A stretch of 10,845 nt of DNA from CAZDDW01 sp043811105 (GTDB lineage: Bacteria; Patescibacteriota; Patescibacteriia; UBA9934; CAZDDW01), in contig JBDRNK010000106.1 of assembly GCA_043811105.1 (NCBI GenBank), positions 1 to 10,845 on the forward strand. The letters are read 5' to 3'. Below, piece by piece: positions 6,173 through 10,506 of this stretch (positions within the stretch are counted from its first letter, which is position 1; every line of letters begins with the position of its first letter). A model generated the notes under the pieces. The model was not told the DNA's origin. It saw nothing but the letters and a program-made list of their open reading frames with translations, and made no database searches. The position numbers and the translations under genes were made by a program.

Positions 6173-6376
6173 AAAAAACACCGCTCTATCAAGCGACATT
6201 TTTCATGGTACTCCATCGCCTGCCCGGCAGCTGCCGGGTCTGCCCACCATAGCTTGAGCGAAGCGAAAGCGACGGTGGGTGAACGCTACCTGTCCCCCGA
6301 AGTCCCACTTCGCTCCTTCGGAGCTATGTGGGGCATGCCCCATAGCTCGATCAAAGATCGAGCGACGGGGCATGGT
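6173..6376. repeat. Second cluster of modular nested palindromes, ending in the tRNA 3' end
   Basis: From left to right: an A/T-stemmed unit (A run 6173-6178, GCT/AGC inner stem, GAC, T run 6199-6203, then CATGGTACTCC); the palindrome CCCGGCAGCTGCCGGG (6223-6238); CCCACC/GGTGGG (6243-6248 with 6274-6279) with an ATA/GAC internal loop, GCTT/AAGC, a tandem GA/GA mismatch, and GC-GAA-GC at the tip; CCCAC/GTGGG (6304-6308 with 6328-6332) with a TTC/TAT loop and GCTCC-TTC-GGAGC; and CATGCCCC/GGGGCATG (6334-6341 with 6367-6374) with ATA/GAC and GCTCGATC-AAA-GATCGAGC. The last unit overlaps the CCA end of the tRNA gene. Its right end is identical to 1388-1406 over 19 bp. Confidence 0.85.
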
Positions 6377-6447
6377 ACGCCGGGTGGGGATCGAACCCAC
6401 GACCTTAGGCTTAAAAGGCCTCTGCTCTACCACTGAGCTACCGGCGC
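6373..6447 (-). tRNA. tRNA-Lys (anticodon UUU), CCA encoded
   Basis: A 75-nt cloverleaf on the minus strand. The acceptor GCGCCGG pairs with CCGGCGT, leaving a G1-U72 wobble; the D arm is GCTC-AGTGGTA-GAGC; the anticodon arm is AGGC-CTTTTAA-GCCT with a G-A mismatch at 27-43; the variable loop is AGGTC; the T arm is GTGGG-TTCGATC-CCCAC; then A73 and an encoded CCA. The loop CTTTTAA gives anticodon UUU. The promoter is at 6583-6611, separated from the tRNA by an inserted palindromic element, so the primary transcript has a 5' leader of about 130 nt. The 3' CCA lies inside the end of another palindromic element, which would be transcribed directly after the tRNA. Confidence 0.95.
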
Positions 6448-6566
6448 GTATTTCCATCCGGTAGCGAAGTGGTAAAATCCGAAGGATTTTTACCAGTGCC
6501 TGTCCACCGAAGCTCGATCATGCTTATTCTGCATCGAGCGTAGGTGGAAGCTACCGGCGCGCATTT
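6436..6566. repeat. Palindromic element flanked by an 18-bp duplication of the tRNA 5' end
   Basis: AGCTACCGGCGCGTATTT (6436-6453, the 5' end of tRNA-Lys and its flank) recurs at 6549-6566 with one mismatch. Between them CCGGTAGC (6458-6465) pairs with GCTACCGG (6550-6557). Inside are a hairpin GGTAAAATCC-GAA-GGATTTTTACC (6471-6494, one bulge) and a second, CCACC/GGTGG with a GAA/GTA internal loop and GCTCGAT/ATCGAGC. The layout fits insertion at the tRNA 5' end with target duplication that left the tRNA intact. It holds no ORF. Confidence 0.75.
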
Positions 6567-6582
6567 ATTCATATGTGACGGG

Positions 6583-6611
6583 ACTATATCATACTTTTTT
6601 AAACTTGGCAA
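6583..6611 (-). promoter_or_regulatory. Promoter of tRNA-Lys
   Basis: On the minus strand TTGCCA (6606-6611) and TATAGT (6583-6588) are 17 bp apart, with the predicted start near 6576 just before the duplicated tRNA 5' sequence. Before the palindromic insertion this promoter would have lain about 20 bp from the tRNA. Confidence 0.75.
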
Positions 6612-6630
6612 GTCTAAATGATCCTAATTC

Positions 6631-6659
6631 TTGACAAAAAAGAAAAAATCTGATAAACA
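6631..6659 (+). promoter_or_regulatory. Candidate promoter upstream of the toxin gene
   Basis: A consensus TTGACA (6631-6636) is followed by an A-rich spacer and TGATAAACA. The best -10 at 17 bp is TAAACA, a weak match; GATAAA fits better but at 15 bp. It is the only visible plus-strand promoter before the toxin-antitoxin pair. Confidence 0.4.
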
Positions 6660-6667
6660 GGAAATAG

Positions 6668-6695
6668 ACTCCTCATTTAACTGGGGAGTTTTTTG
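6668..6695 (+). terminator. Terminator or attenuator in the toxin leader
   Basis: ACTCCTC (6668-6674) pairs with GGGGAGT (6683-6689) around an 8-nt loop and is followed by TTTTTTG. It looks like an intrinsic terminator yet lies between the candidate promoter and the toxin ATG at 6701, with no plus-strand gene before it to terminate. Attenuation of toxin expression is possible. Confidence 0.6.
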
Positions 6696-6700
6696 TTTAT

Positions 6701-7009
6701 ATGAAAATTATCTTTTTTGACAATAAAATAGAAAAATTTATGAAACGCTTAAATGCGAATACTCTTGCAAGGACTATCCGTACCATTGAGTTATTGAATG
6801 AATTCGAGTATAGGCTTGGCTTACCTCATAGCAAGAGTATCGGTAAAGGGTTATTTGAATTACGAATCCATGGTAGACATAATGTTCGTATTCTTTATGT
6901 ATTTCATAAAGAATACATTGTTTTACTTCATGGTTTTATAAAGAAAACAAATCAAATTCCAAAAAAGGAATTTAACACCGCTTTGCAAAAGAAAAAACAA
7001 CTTGACTAA
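6701..7009 (+). CDS. HigB/RelE-like toxin (phage Gp49-like family)
   Basis: A 102-aa basic protein of the RelE/HigB superfamily, Gp49-like branch. The diagnostic stretch is GKGLFELRIHGRHNVRILYV (48-67), followed by YIVLLHGFIKKTNQIPKKEF, where the beta-sheet core and basic active-site residues of these mRNA interferases lie. Members cleave mRNA, usually on the ribosome, and are neutralised by the partner antitoxin. The toxin-first order with an Xre antitoxin 29 nt downstream is the HigBA arrangement. The region is markedly AT-rich compared with the genes to its right, typical of mobile toxin-antitoxin modules. There is no Shine-Dalgarno before ATG 6701; a terminator-like hairpin occupies the leader. 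Confidence 0.88.
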   Translation: MKIIFFDNKIEKFMKRLNANTLARTIRTIELLNEFEYRLGLPHSKSIGKGLFELRIHGRHNVRILYVFHKEYIVLLHGFIKKTNQIPKKEFNTALQKKKQLD

Positions 7010-7029
7010 AATAACATATATGTTATAGT
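7002..7029 (+). promoter_or_regulatory. Antitoxin promoter with embedded palindromic operator
   Basis: TTGACT (7002-7007) and TATAGT (7024-7029) at 16-bp spacing precede the antitoxin ATG at 7039 by 9 bp. The perfect 16-bp palindrome ATAACATATATGTTAT (7011-7026) covers the spacer and part of the -10, the expected place for an Xre repressor to block polymerase. The TTGACT overlaps the last codons of the toxin gene. It probably lets the antitoxin be made separately and under its own control. Confidence 0.65.
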
Positions 7030-7038
7030 TTAAATATT

Positions 7039-7311
7039 ATGAATTCATTTGATGCTGTAAAAACTCAATTGTTAAAGGATGAGAAAGTAAAAAAAGCCTA
7101 CGATGAACTTGGGCCCGAATTTGAATTTATTAAAACTTTGATCGAGAAACGATTTGAACATAGAATGACCCAAGCAGCTCTGGCCAAAAAAGTTGGTACT
7201 AAACAATCTGCTATTTCTCGTCTAGAAAGTGGGACATACAATCCTAGTATAGATTTTCTAAAAAAGGTTGCTGATGCTCTTGAAACAAAGTTGACCATCA
7301 CTTTGTCTTGA
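7039..7311 (+). CDS. Xre-family HTH antitoxin (HigA-like)
   Basis: A 90-aa protein with an N-terminal helical region (1-41) and a C-terminal HTH of the Xre/Cro type at about 42-88: MTQAALAKKVGTKQSAISRL followed by ESGTYNPSIDFLKKVADAL, which fits the family pattern closely. It should bind and inhibit the HigB-like toxin encoded 29 nt upstream and repress the promoter at 7002-7029. The start lies 9 bp from the -10 box with no Shine-Dalgarno, so the mRNA from this promoter would be nearly leaderless. A terminator-like hairpin follows at 7336. Substantial confidence in family; pairing with the toxin rests on adjacency. Confidence 0.9.
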   Translation: MNSFDAVKTQLLKDEKVKKAYDELGPEFEFIKTLIEKRFEHRMTQAALAKKVGTKQSAISRLESGTYNPSIDFLKKVADALETKLTITLS

Positions 7312-7335
7312 TTATAATCAATTTCTTAAGTCGCC

Positions 7336-7364
7336 AAAAAACCGTTTCTTTGAGGTGGTTTTTT
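7336..7364 (+). terminator. Terminator after the toxin-antitoxin pair
   Basis: AAAAAACC (7336-7343) pairs with GGTTTTTT (7357-7364) around a 13-nt loop, 24 nt after the antitoxin stop. The stem is mostly A-T, so it is weaker than the GC-rich terminators at 9422 and 10304. Confidence 0.5.
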
Positions 7365-7369
7365 AGTTG

Positions 7370-7387
7370 ACCAGGCAGCTGCCTGGT
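7370..7387. repeat. 18-bp palindrome with CAGCTG core
   Basis: ACCAGGCAGCTGCCTGGT is a perfect inverted repeat, itself between two GTTGAC words (7366-7371 and 7386-7391). The central GGCAGCTGCC matches the palindromes at 222-239 and 6223-6238. It lies just upstream of the candidate promoter of the phosphatase-like array and could be an operator or a repeat unit. Confidence 0.6.
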
Positions 7388-7415
7388 TGACAAAACTCTT
7401 AAGATCAATTAAGCT
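7387..7415 (+). promoter_or_regulatory. Weak candidate promoter of the phosphatase-like array
   Basis: TTGACA (7387-7392) with TAAGCT at 17-bp spacing (7410-7415). The -10 is poor (3 of 6). The predicted leader of about 58 nt would contain the hairpin at 7440-7457. No better promoter is visible before 7480; a second TTGACA at 7438 has no -10. Confidence 0.3.
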
Positions 7416-7439
7416 CGGGAGTGTTCTTTAAACAACGTT

Positions 7440-7457
7440 GACACCTTTACGGGTGTC
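7440..7457 (+). repeat. Leader hairpin before the first array gene, related to the repeats near murG
   Basis: GACACC (7440-7445) pairs with GGTGTC (7452-7457), ending 10 nt before the AGGAG ribosome-binding site. The 24-nt stretch 7440-7463 matches 10398-10421 at about 19 positions (shared GACA, TTACG, GTGTCG, TCCC), so it belongs to the same hairpin family as the repeats at 10395-10506. Confidence 0.5.
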
Positions 7458-7479
7458 GTTCCCATACAGGAGCAGTAAC

Positions 7480-8127
7480 ATGGAACCAACACAAGTCAAA
7501 GTGACTTTTTGGTGCATGCGGCATGGGCAACCTGGTCTATATGTTTTGAGTATGCTTGGTGAAATGCAAGTGATGGCCTCGTCAGCTGAGTACTTATCTG
7601 ATACGATTTTCGACGCAGCTTATCACAGTGGCAAAGCCAGAACCCTGAACACTGTCCATCATGTTTTGAACCAGCTTGGCCAAAATGGAGTCGAAATCGA
7701 CGAAAGTCCTGGATTGGACTACGAGTGGGCTGATACCACTGAACTGACTAACGAACCAAGCGTGATGGAAATGTATCACCAACTGGCTGAAGAAGGTGAT
7801 TGTCCGGTGGTAATTGGTTGCCTTCTGGCCTGCAGTGCTCGAGCGCGCATGCTTCAAAAACGTTTCCAAGCTACTTTGGAAGCCTTGGCCTTGATCCAGG
7901 CCGGACATCCTGCACTAGGTTCGAAAAACAACGAACGTCACGTCTTGATCGCTTCGCATGCCACAGTCATTGAAACCTTGGCTTGTCCAACGGTTCAACT
8001 GGCCGGCTTTGCTGAGATGTTCCGATATGTGTTCGTGGTCGAACCAGGGTCGCGTCAGACTGACCTGATCGAAGCGACTTTCCTTCCCTGCCCACTCAAT
8101 CGGAGATATGATGCCTCTGCACACTAA
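7480..8127 (+). CDS. Histidine phosphatase superfamily protein, apparently catalytic (array gene 1)
   Basis: A 215-aa protein starting at ATG 7480, chosen because AGGAG lies 7 nt upstream; codons from 7438 are leader. It has the phosphoglycerate-mutase-like layout: strand VTFWCMRHGQ with R14-H15-G16, the phospho-accepting His; a helix; then AAYHSGKARTLNTV with R54 where family members have S-x-L-x-R-A-x-x-T; a variable middle region (GLDYEWAD, 78-85, may supply the acid); and ERHVLIASHATVIETL with His160, the second catalytic His. It ends with FAEMFRYVFVVEP. The expected activity is removal or transfer of phosphate; the substrate is unknown. It is first of a three-gene run whose paralogues have degenerate motifs. 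The next gene starts inside its 3' end, suggesting coupled translation. Confidence 0.82.
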   Translation: MEPTQVKVTFWCMRHGQPGLYVLSMLGEMQVMASSAEYLSDTIFDAAYHSGKARTLNTVHHVLNQLGQNGVEIDESPGLDYEWADTTELTNEPSVMEMYHQLAEEGDCPVVIGCLLACSARARMLQKRFQATLEALALIQAGHPALGSKNNERHVLIASHATVIETLACPTVQLAGFAEMFRYVFVVEPGSRQTDLIEATFLPCPLNRRYDASAH

Positions 8128-8758
8128 CCCACCACGGGTGGAGATCTATGTGTTCAATCTTGGTCAGCATGATGATCAAAAGCTGACCGGTCATGGACGA
8201 AAGCAGATGCTCGCCAGCTATCAAGAGTATCTGCGCCGAATACACATCGGACTGGTTTTTGCCGGATCTAGTGATTTGCAAAGGCAAGCTGTAAAACTTT
8301 TTCGCAAAGATATCTCAAATCGGATTCCAATTCCTTTGCTCAGTAAACTGTTAGACCCGCTCTGGGTTGATCGCGAAGATGATCTGCCTGGGATCAATCT
8401 CAAGAACGAGCTGGAAACGTTGCGCTTGAGTGAAGGTCAGCAGACCTTGGATAACGTGCTCAAGTACGCTCGTCGGGCCATGGTTCTACGCGGATACTTT
8501 CCCGGGTTGTTGATCAGAATTGCTGACGGTGAAACCGCTCGCTCTGTACGCGGTCGAATTCAATATGCCATCCTGATCATCACCGAGTCACCGCTGGCAG
8601 AAATGGCTTGGCCTGGTTCAATGGTGCATCAAGATCTACTTCGTCCAGCCGACATCGTCCACTACACCCTGATGCAAGGTGAGACTTGCCGTGACTGGAC
8701 GATTCAACCAAACCCGAAAATCCTGCGCTGTCCTTTGGACAGCCAGAAAGGAGCCTAG
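8111..8758 (+). CDS. Degenerate histidine-phosphatase-like protein (array gene 2)
   Basis: A 215-aa paralogue of the preceding gene. I prefer ATG 8111 over 8108 because GGAG at 8102-8105 is then 5 nt away; it overlaps gene 1 by 17 nt. Residues below are counted from ATG 8108 (subtract one for 8111). The first strand VEIYVFNLGQ keeps the G-Q but has Asn17-Leu18 in place of Arg-His. LVFAGSSDLQRQAVKLF (49-65) is a good match to the S-S-x-L-x-R signature and keeps the Arg. The last core strand YAILIITESPLAEMA has Thr-Glu160 where gene 1 has Ser-His. The C-terminal ADIVHYTL matches the shared E/D-I-x-x-Y-x-F block. Both catalytic His are gone, so a binding or regulatory role, or a new activity, is likely. 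Confidence 0.75.
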   Translation: MPLHTNPPRVEIYVFNLGQHDDQKLTGHGRKQMLASYQEYLRRIHIGLVFAGSSDLQRQAVKLFRKDISNRIPIPLLSKLLDPLWVDREDDLPGINLKNELETLRLSEGQQTLDNVLKYARRAMVLRGYFPGLLIRIADGETARSVRGRIQYAILIITESPLAEMAWPGSMVHQDLLRPADIVHYTLMQGETCRDWTIQPNPKILRCPLDSQKGA

Positions 8759-8760
8759 TC

Positions 8761-9414
8761 ATGGGCGGAATTAATGTGCGCAGTGTTTACTTCTATGTGC
8801 TTTGTTCTTTGGACATCGGTGTTCCGATCAAAGAGCCAAATCCATCTATTCAGGCAATTGTCGAACAACACCTGAAAAAAGTCGACTTCTCAACAGCCTT
8901 CAGCAACAGCCACTCGCATGCCCAGAACAACATGGCCAGCCTACTGACCATACTCAAGCGTGGCGGGCTGTATAGACTGGGAAGAAAGGCCTTGTGTAGT
9001 GAATTCGATTTCGAACAAGGGACACTGGGTTGTCGCTGGATGGATAACGTTCCGGCATTGGAACTCTTCCCCAATCACAGCTCGGCCGTGACCAGCATGC
9101 TCGAACGGAATCCGGATGCACGAATCGGTGATGTGCTCGGCCAGGTTGCCAGCGCTCAGGTGATTCGTGGAGTTCTGACCGGGCTGATGATGCAGATCGC
9201 TCAAGAGCAAGATCGGAGCATGCGCGAGTCAGATGAACGATCTCGCCATGTGCTCATGACCTCACACCGCAGTGTGGCTGGACTGGCCATGCTCAATCTG
9301 ATGACTCCGATGCCCGGACGTGGCGACATCGTCGTCTATGAGTTCCGGACCTTCCCGGACGGCAGAACTTCGCTGCAAAGCAGCCACGTCCTGCCCTACC
9401 CGACTGACGCATAA
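8761..9414 (+). CDS. Degenerate histidine-phosphatase-like protein (array gene 3)
   Basis: A 217-aa paralogue with AGGAG 7 nt before ATG 8761; only 2 bp separate it from the stop of gene 2. The first strand VYFYVLCSLD replaces R-H-G with Cys15-Ser16-Leu17, and the second signature (STAFSNSHSHAQNNM, 44-58) lacks the Arg but gains two His. The C-terminal signature is kept: RHVLMTSHRSVAGLA with His169 aligned to the second catalytic His of gene 1, then GDIVVYEFRTFPDG. Loss of the phospho-accepting His argues against normal phosphatase activity. It is the last gene of the first unit, with a strong terminator right after the stop. Composition is GC-richer than gene 1. Similarity to genes 1 and 4 is in the fold-defining blocks, not across the middle. 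Confidence 0.72.
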   Translation: MGGINVRSVYFYVLCSLDIGVPIKEPNPSIQAIVEQHLKKVDFSTAFSNSHSHAQNNMASLLTILKRGGLYRLGRKALCSEFDFEQGTLGCRWMDNVPALELFPNHSSAVTSMLERNPDARIGDVLGQVASAQVIRGVLTGLMMQIAQEQDRSMRESDERSRHVLMTSHRSVAGLAMLNLMTPMPGRGDIVVYEFRTFPDGRTSLQSSHVLPYPTDA

Positions 9415-9421
9415 CCAAAAA

Positions 9422-9453
9422 CCCCGACCTGTTCCAGGCCGGGGTGTTTTTTT
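9422..9453 (+). terminator. Intrinsic terminator after array gene 3
   Basis: CCCCGACCTG (9422-9431) pairs with CAGGCCGGGG (9435-9444), one A-C mismatch, loop TTC, followed by TGTTTTTTT. It is almost the same sequence as the terminator at 10358, so the 3' ends of the two transcription units look duplicated. Confidence 0.92.
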
Positions 9454-9475
9454 AGCTAAATTTAGCATAAGAGGG

Positions 9476-9504
9476 TTGACAAAAGTCTGATTTTGTGCTA
9501 TACT
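9476..9504 (+). promoter_or_regulatory. Strong sigma70-type promoter of array gene 4
   Basis: TTGACA (9476-9481) and TATACT (9499-9504) with 17-bp spacing; predicted start near 9511, leader about 41 nt. It agrees with the minus-strand promoter at 757-786 at 27 of 30 positions, including the non-consensus spacer, which suggests a recent common origin or a shared regulator. Confidence 0.88.
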
Positions 9505-9551
9505 GCTCTGTTGTAGTAACTTTCAACTGAACCCCCCTCTGAGGAGAAGTC

Positions 9552-10292
9552 ATGAATTATCGATATCCTATTTGGACCTACCAGATCCACATCCTCTGCG
9601 TCACTGGCCTGAGCTGGAACGGCAGTGAGAAACTGGACGGCAAACGCGAGGTCAATGATCTCGAGCGCAGGATGCATGATGGACTATCCATATGCGAAGA
9701 CAATGTCGTCAAGATCGCTGCACAGATTACTGATCAGATCAAGCAGACCCTGAGCTTCTACTCTGGCCCAGCTGGACTGGAGCGCCAGGTAGCCAATCTG
9801 ATCAGTGACAACATTGGTCTACCCACACTGGTCTGCCCTGCAGCAACCCCTCTGCTCGGTCTGACTGGACCAAGCAAACCGAATGCTTCCTGGGACAAGC
9901 TGGTCGAAGACTGGCCTGTAATCGTTTGTCGTGATGCACACCTGACCATGTGCGAACTCAAGAAACATCTCAAGTCAAGCGAGATGACCGATGAGTACGG
10001 ACTGGAAAACTGCTGGTGGATGATCGCTTCCATGGGCGCTATCAAGAGCGTGATTCTCGAGCTGGTGCAGGAACGACTGGACGAGGATGAAAACAAGCGG
10101 ACGTACAATGGCCGCAGTGTTCTCGTGCTGCACTCGCCGGCAGCCAATGCCCTGCTTCCGGACTACGAACGCGTGGCTGGTGCTGGTGAAATCCTGACCT
10201 TCACCTTCGTCCATGACCCACGGGTCGACGCTTCAGGCATCATCCACATGTCCAACATCATCGAGCGCCAGGAAGCCCCGCGTTCCGAATAG
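9552..10292 (+). CDS. Degenerate histidine-phosphatase-like protein (array gene 4)
   Basis: A 246-aa protein with GAGGAG 5 nt before the ATG and its own promoter and terminators. It follows the layout of the three genes before it but is about 30 aa longer in the first half. The first strand YQIHILCVTGLS has Cys16-Val17-Thr18 where gene 1 has Arg-His-Gly. SFYSGPAGLERQVANLI (68-84) fits the second signature and keeps the Arg. The last strand RSVLVLHSPAANALL carries His194, one residue earlier than the His of genes 1 and 3. GAGEILTFTFVHDP matches the shared G-E-I-x-x-x-x-F block. It probably does not form the usual phosphohistidine. Of the four it is the most diverged, and membership rests on motif order more than identity. 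The codons are GC-rich. Confidence 0.68.
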   Translation: MNYRYPIWTYQIHILCVTGLSWNGSEKLDGKREVNDLERRMHDGLSICEDNVVKIAAQITDQIKQTLSFYSGPAGLERQVANLISDNIGLPTLVCPAATPLLGLTGPSKPNASWDKLVEDWPVIVCRDAHLTMCELKKHLKSSEMTDEYGLENCWWMIASMGAIKSVILELVQERLDEDENKRTYNGRSVLVLHSPAANALLPDYERVAGAGEILTFTFVHDPRVDASGIIHMSNIIERQEAPRSE

Positions 10293-10303
10293 AACGACGT
10301 CTC

Positions 10304-10346
10304 ACACCCCCCACCGAACACTCTCGGTCGGGGGTGTTCTTTTTTT
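10304..10346 (+). terminator. Intrinsic terminator after array gene 4
   Basis: ACACCCCC (10304-10311) pairs with GGGGGTGT (10330-10337), then after one C-C mismatch ACCGA pairs with TCGGT; an 8-nt region forms the loop and TTTTTTT follows. It begins 12 nt after the TAG stop and confirms that TAG is a real stop here. Confidence 0.92.
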
Positions 10347-10357
10347 GTAATCTCAAA

Positions 10358-10389
10358 CCCCGACCTATTACAGGCCGGGGTGTTTTTTA
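10358..10389 (+). terminator. Second tandem terminator, copy of the one at 9422
   Basis: CCCCGACCT (10358-10366) pairs with AGGCCGGGG (10372-10380) with the same A-C mismatch as at 9422, then TGTTTTTT. Two consecutive terminators close the array before the convergent murG gene. Confidence 0.88.
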
Positions 10390-10394
10390 TTGAA

Positions 10395-10506
10395 TTTGAC
10401 AAGCTTACGCGTGTCGATCCCACGAAGGGACCGACAGGCGTCAGCCTGTCATTGTATTTGACAAGCTTACGCTTGTCGGCCCCTACTTGGGTTACGCTTG
10501 TCGGTC
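10395..10506. repeat. Short GACAAGC-type hairpin repeats between array gene 4 and murG
   Basis: Units are: TTTGACAAGCTTACGCGTGTC (10395-10415, imperfect stem), GACAGGC-GTCA-GCCTGTC (10433-10450, perfect), GACAAGC-TTAC-GCTTGTC (10460-10477, perfect) and a half unit TTACGCTTGTCGG (10492-10504). The first and third share TTTGACAAGCTTACGC. A relative sits at 7440-7463. The third and fourth units lie inside the 3' end of murG, and the TTAC loop of the third supplies its stop codon. Confidence 0.8.

Noticed and set aside
6104..6464. ORFs over the palindrome cluster and tRNA
   Set aside because: They read through hairpin repeats and a tRNA gene and carry the well-known spurious antisense-tRNA peptides (such as RVGIEPTTLGLKG).
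6458..6557. A second tRNA gene next to tRNA-Lys
   Set aside because: Only the first 12 bases match a tRNA; no D arm, anticodon arm or T arm follows.
9758..10147. 129-aa minus-strand ORF inside array gene 4
   Set aside because: Its composition is Ser/Arg-rich antisense of a GC-rich gene, with no start signal.
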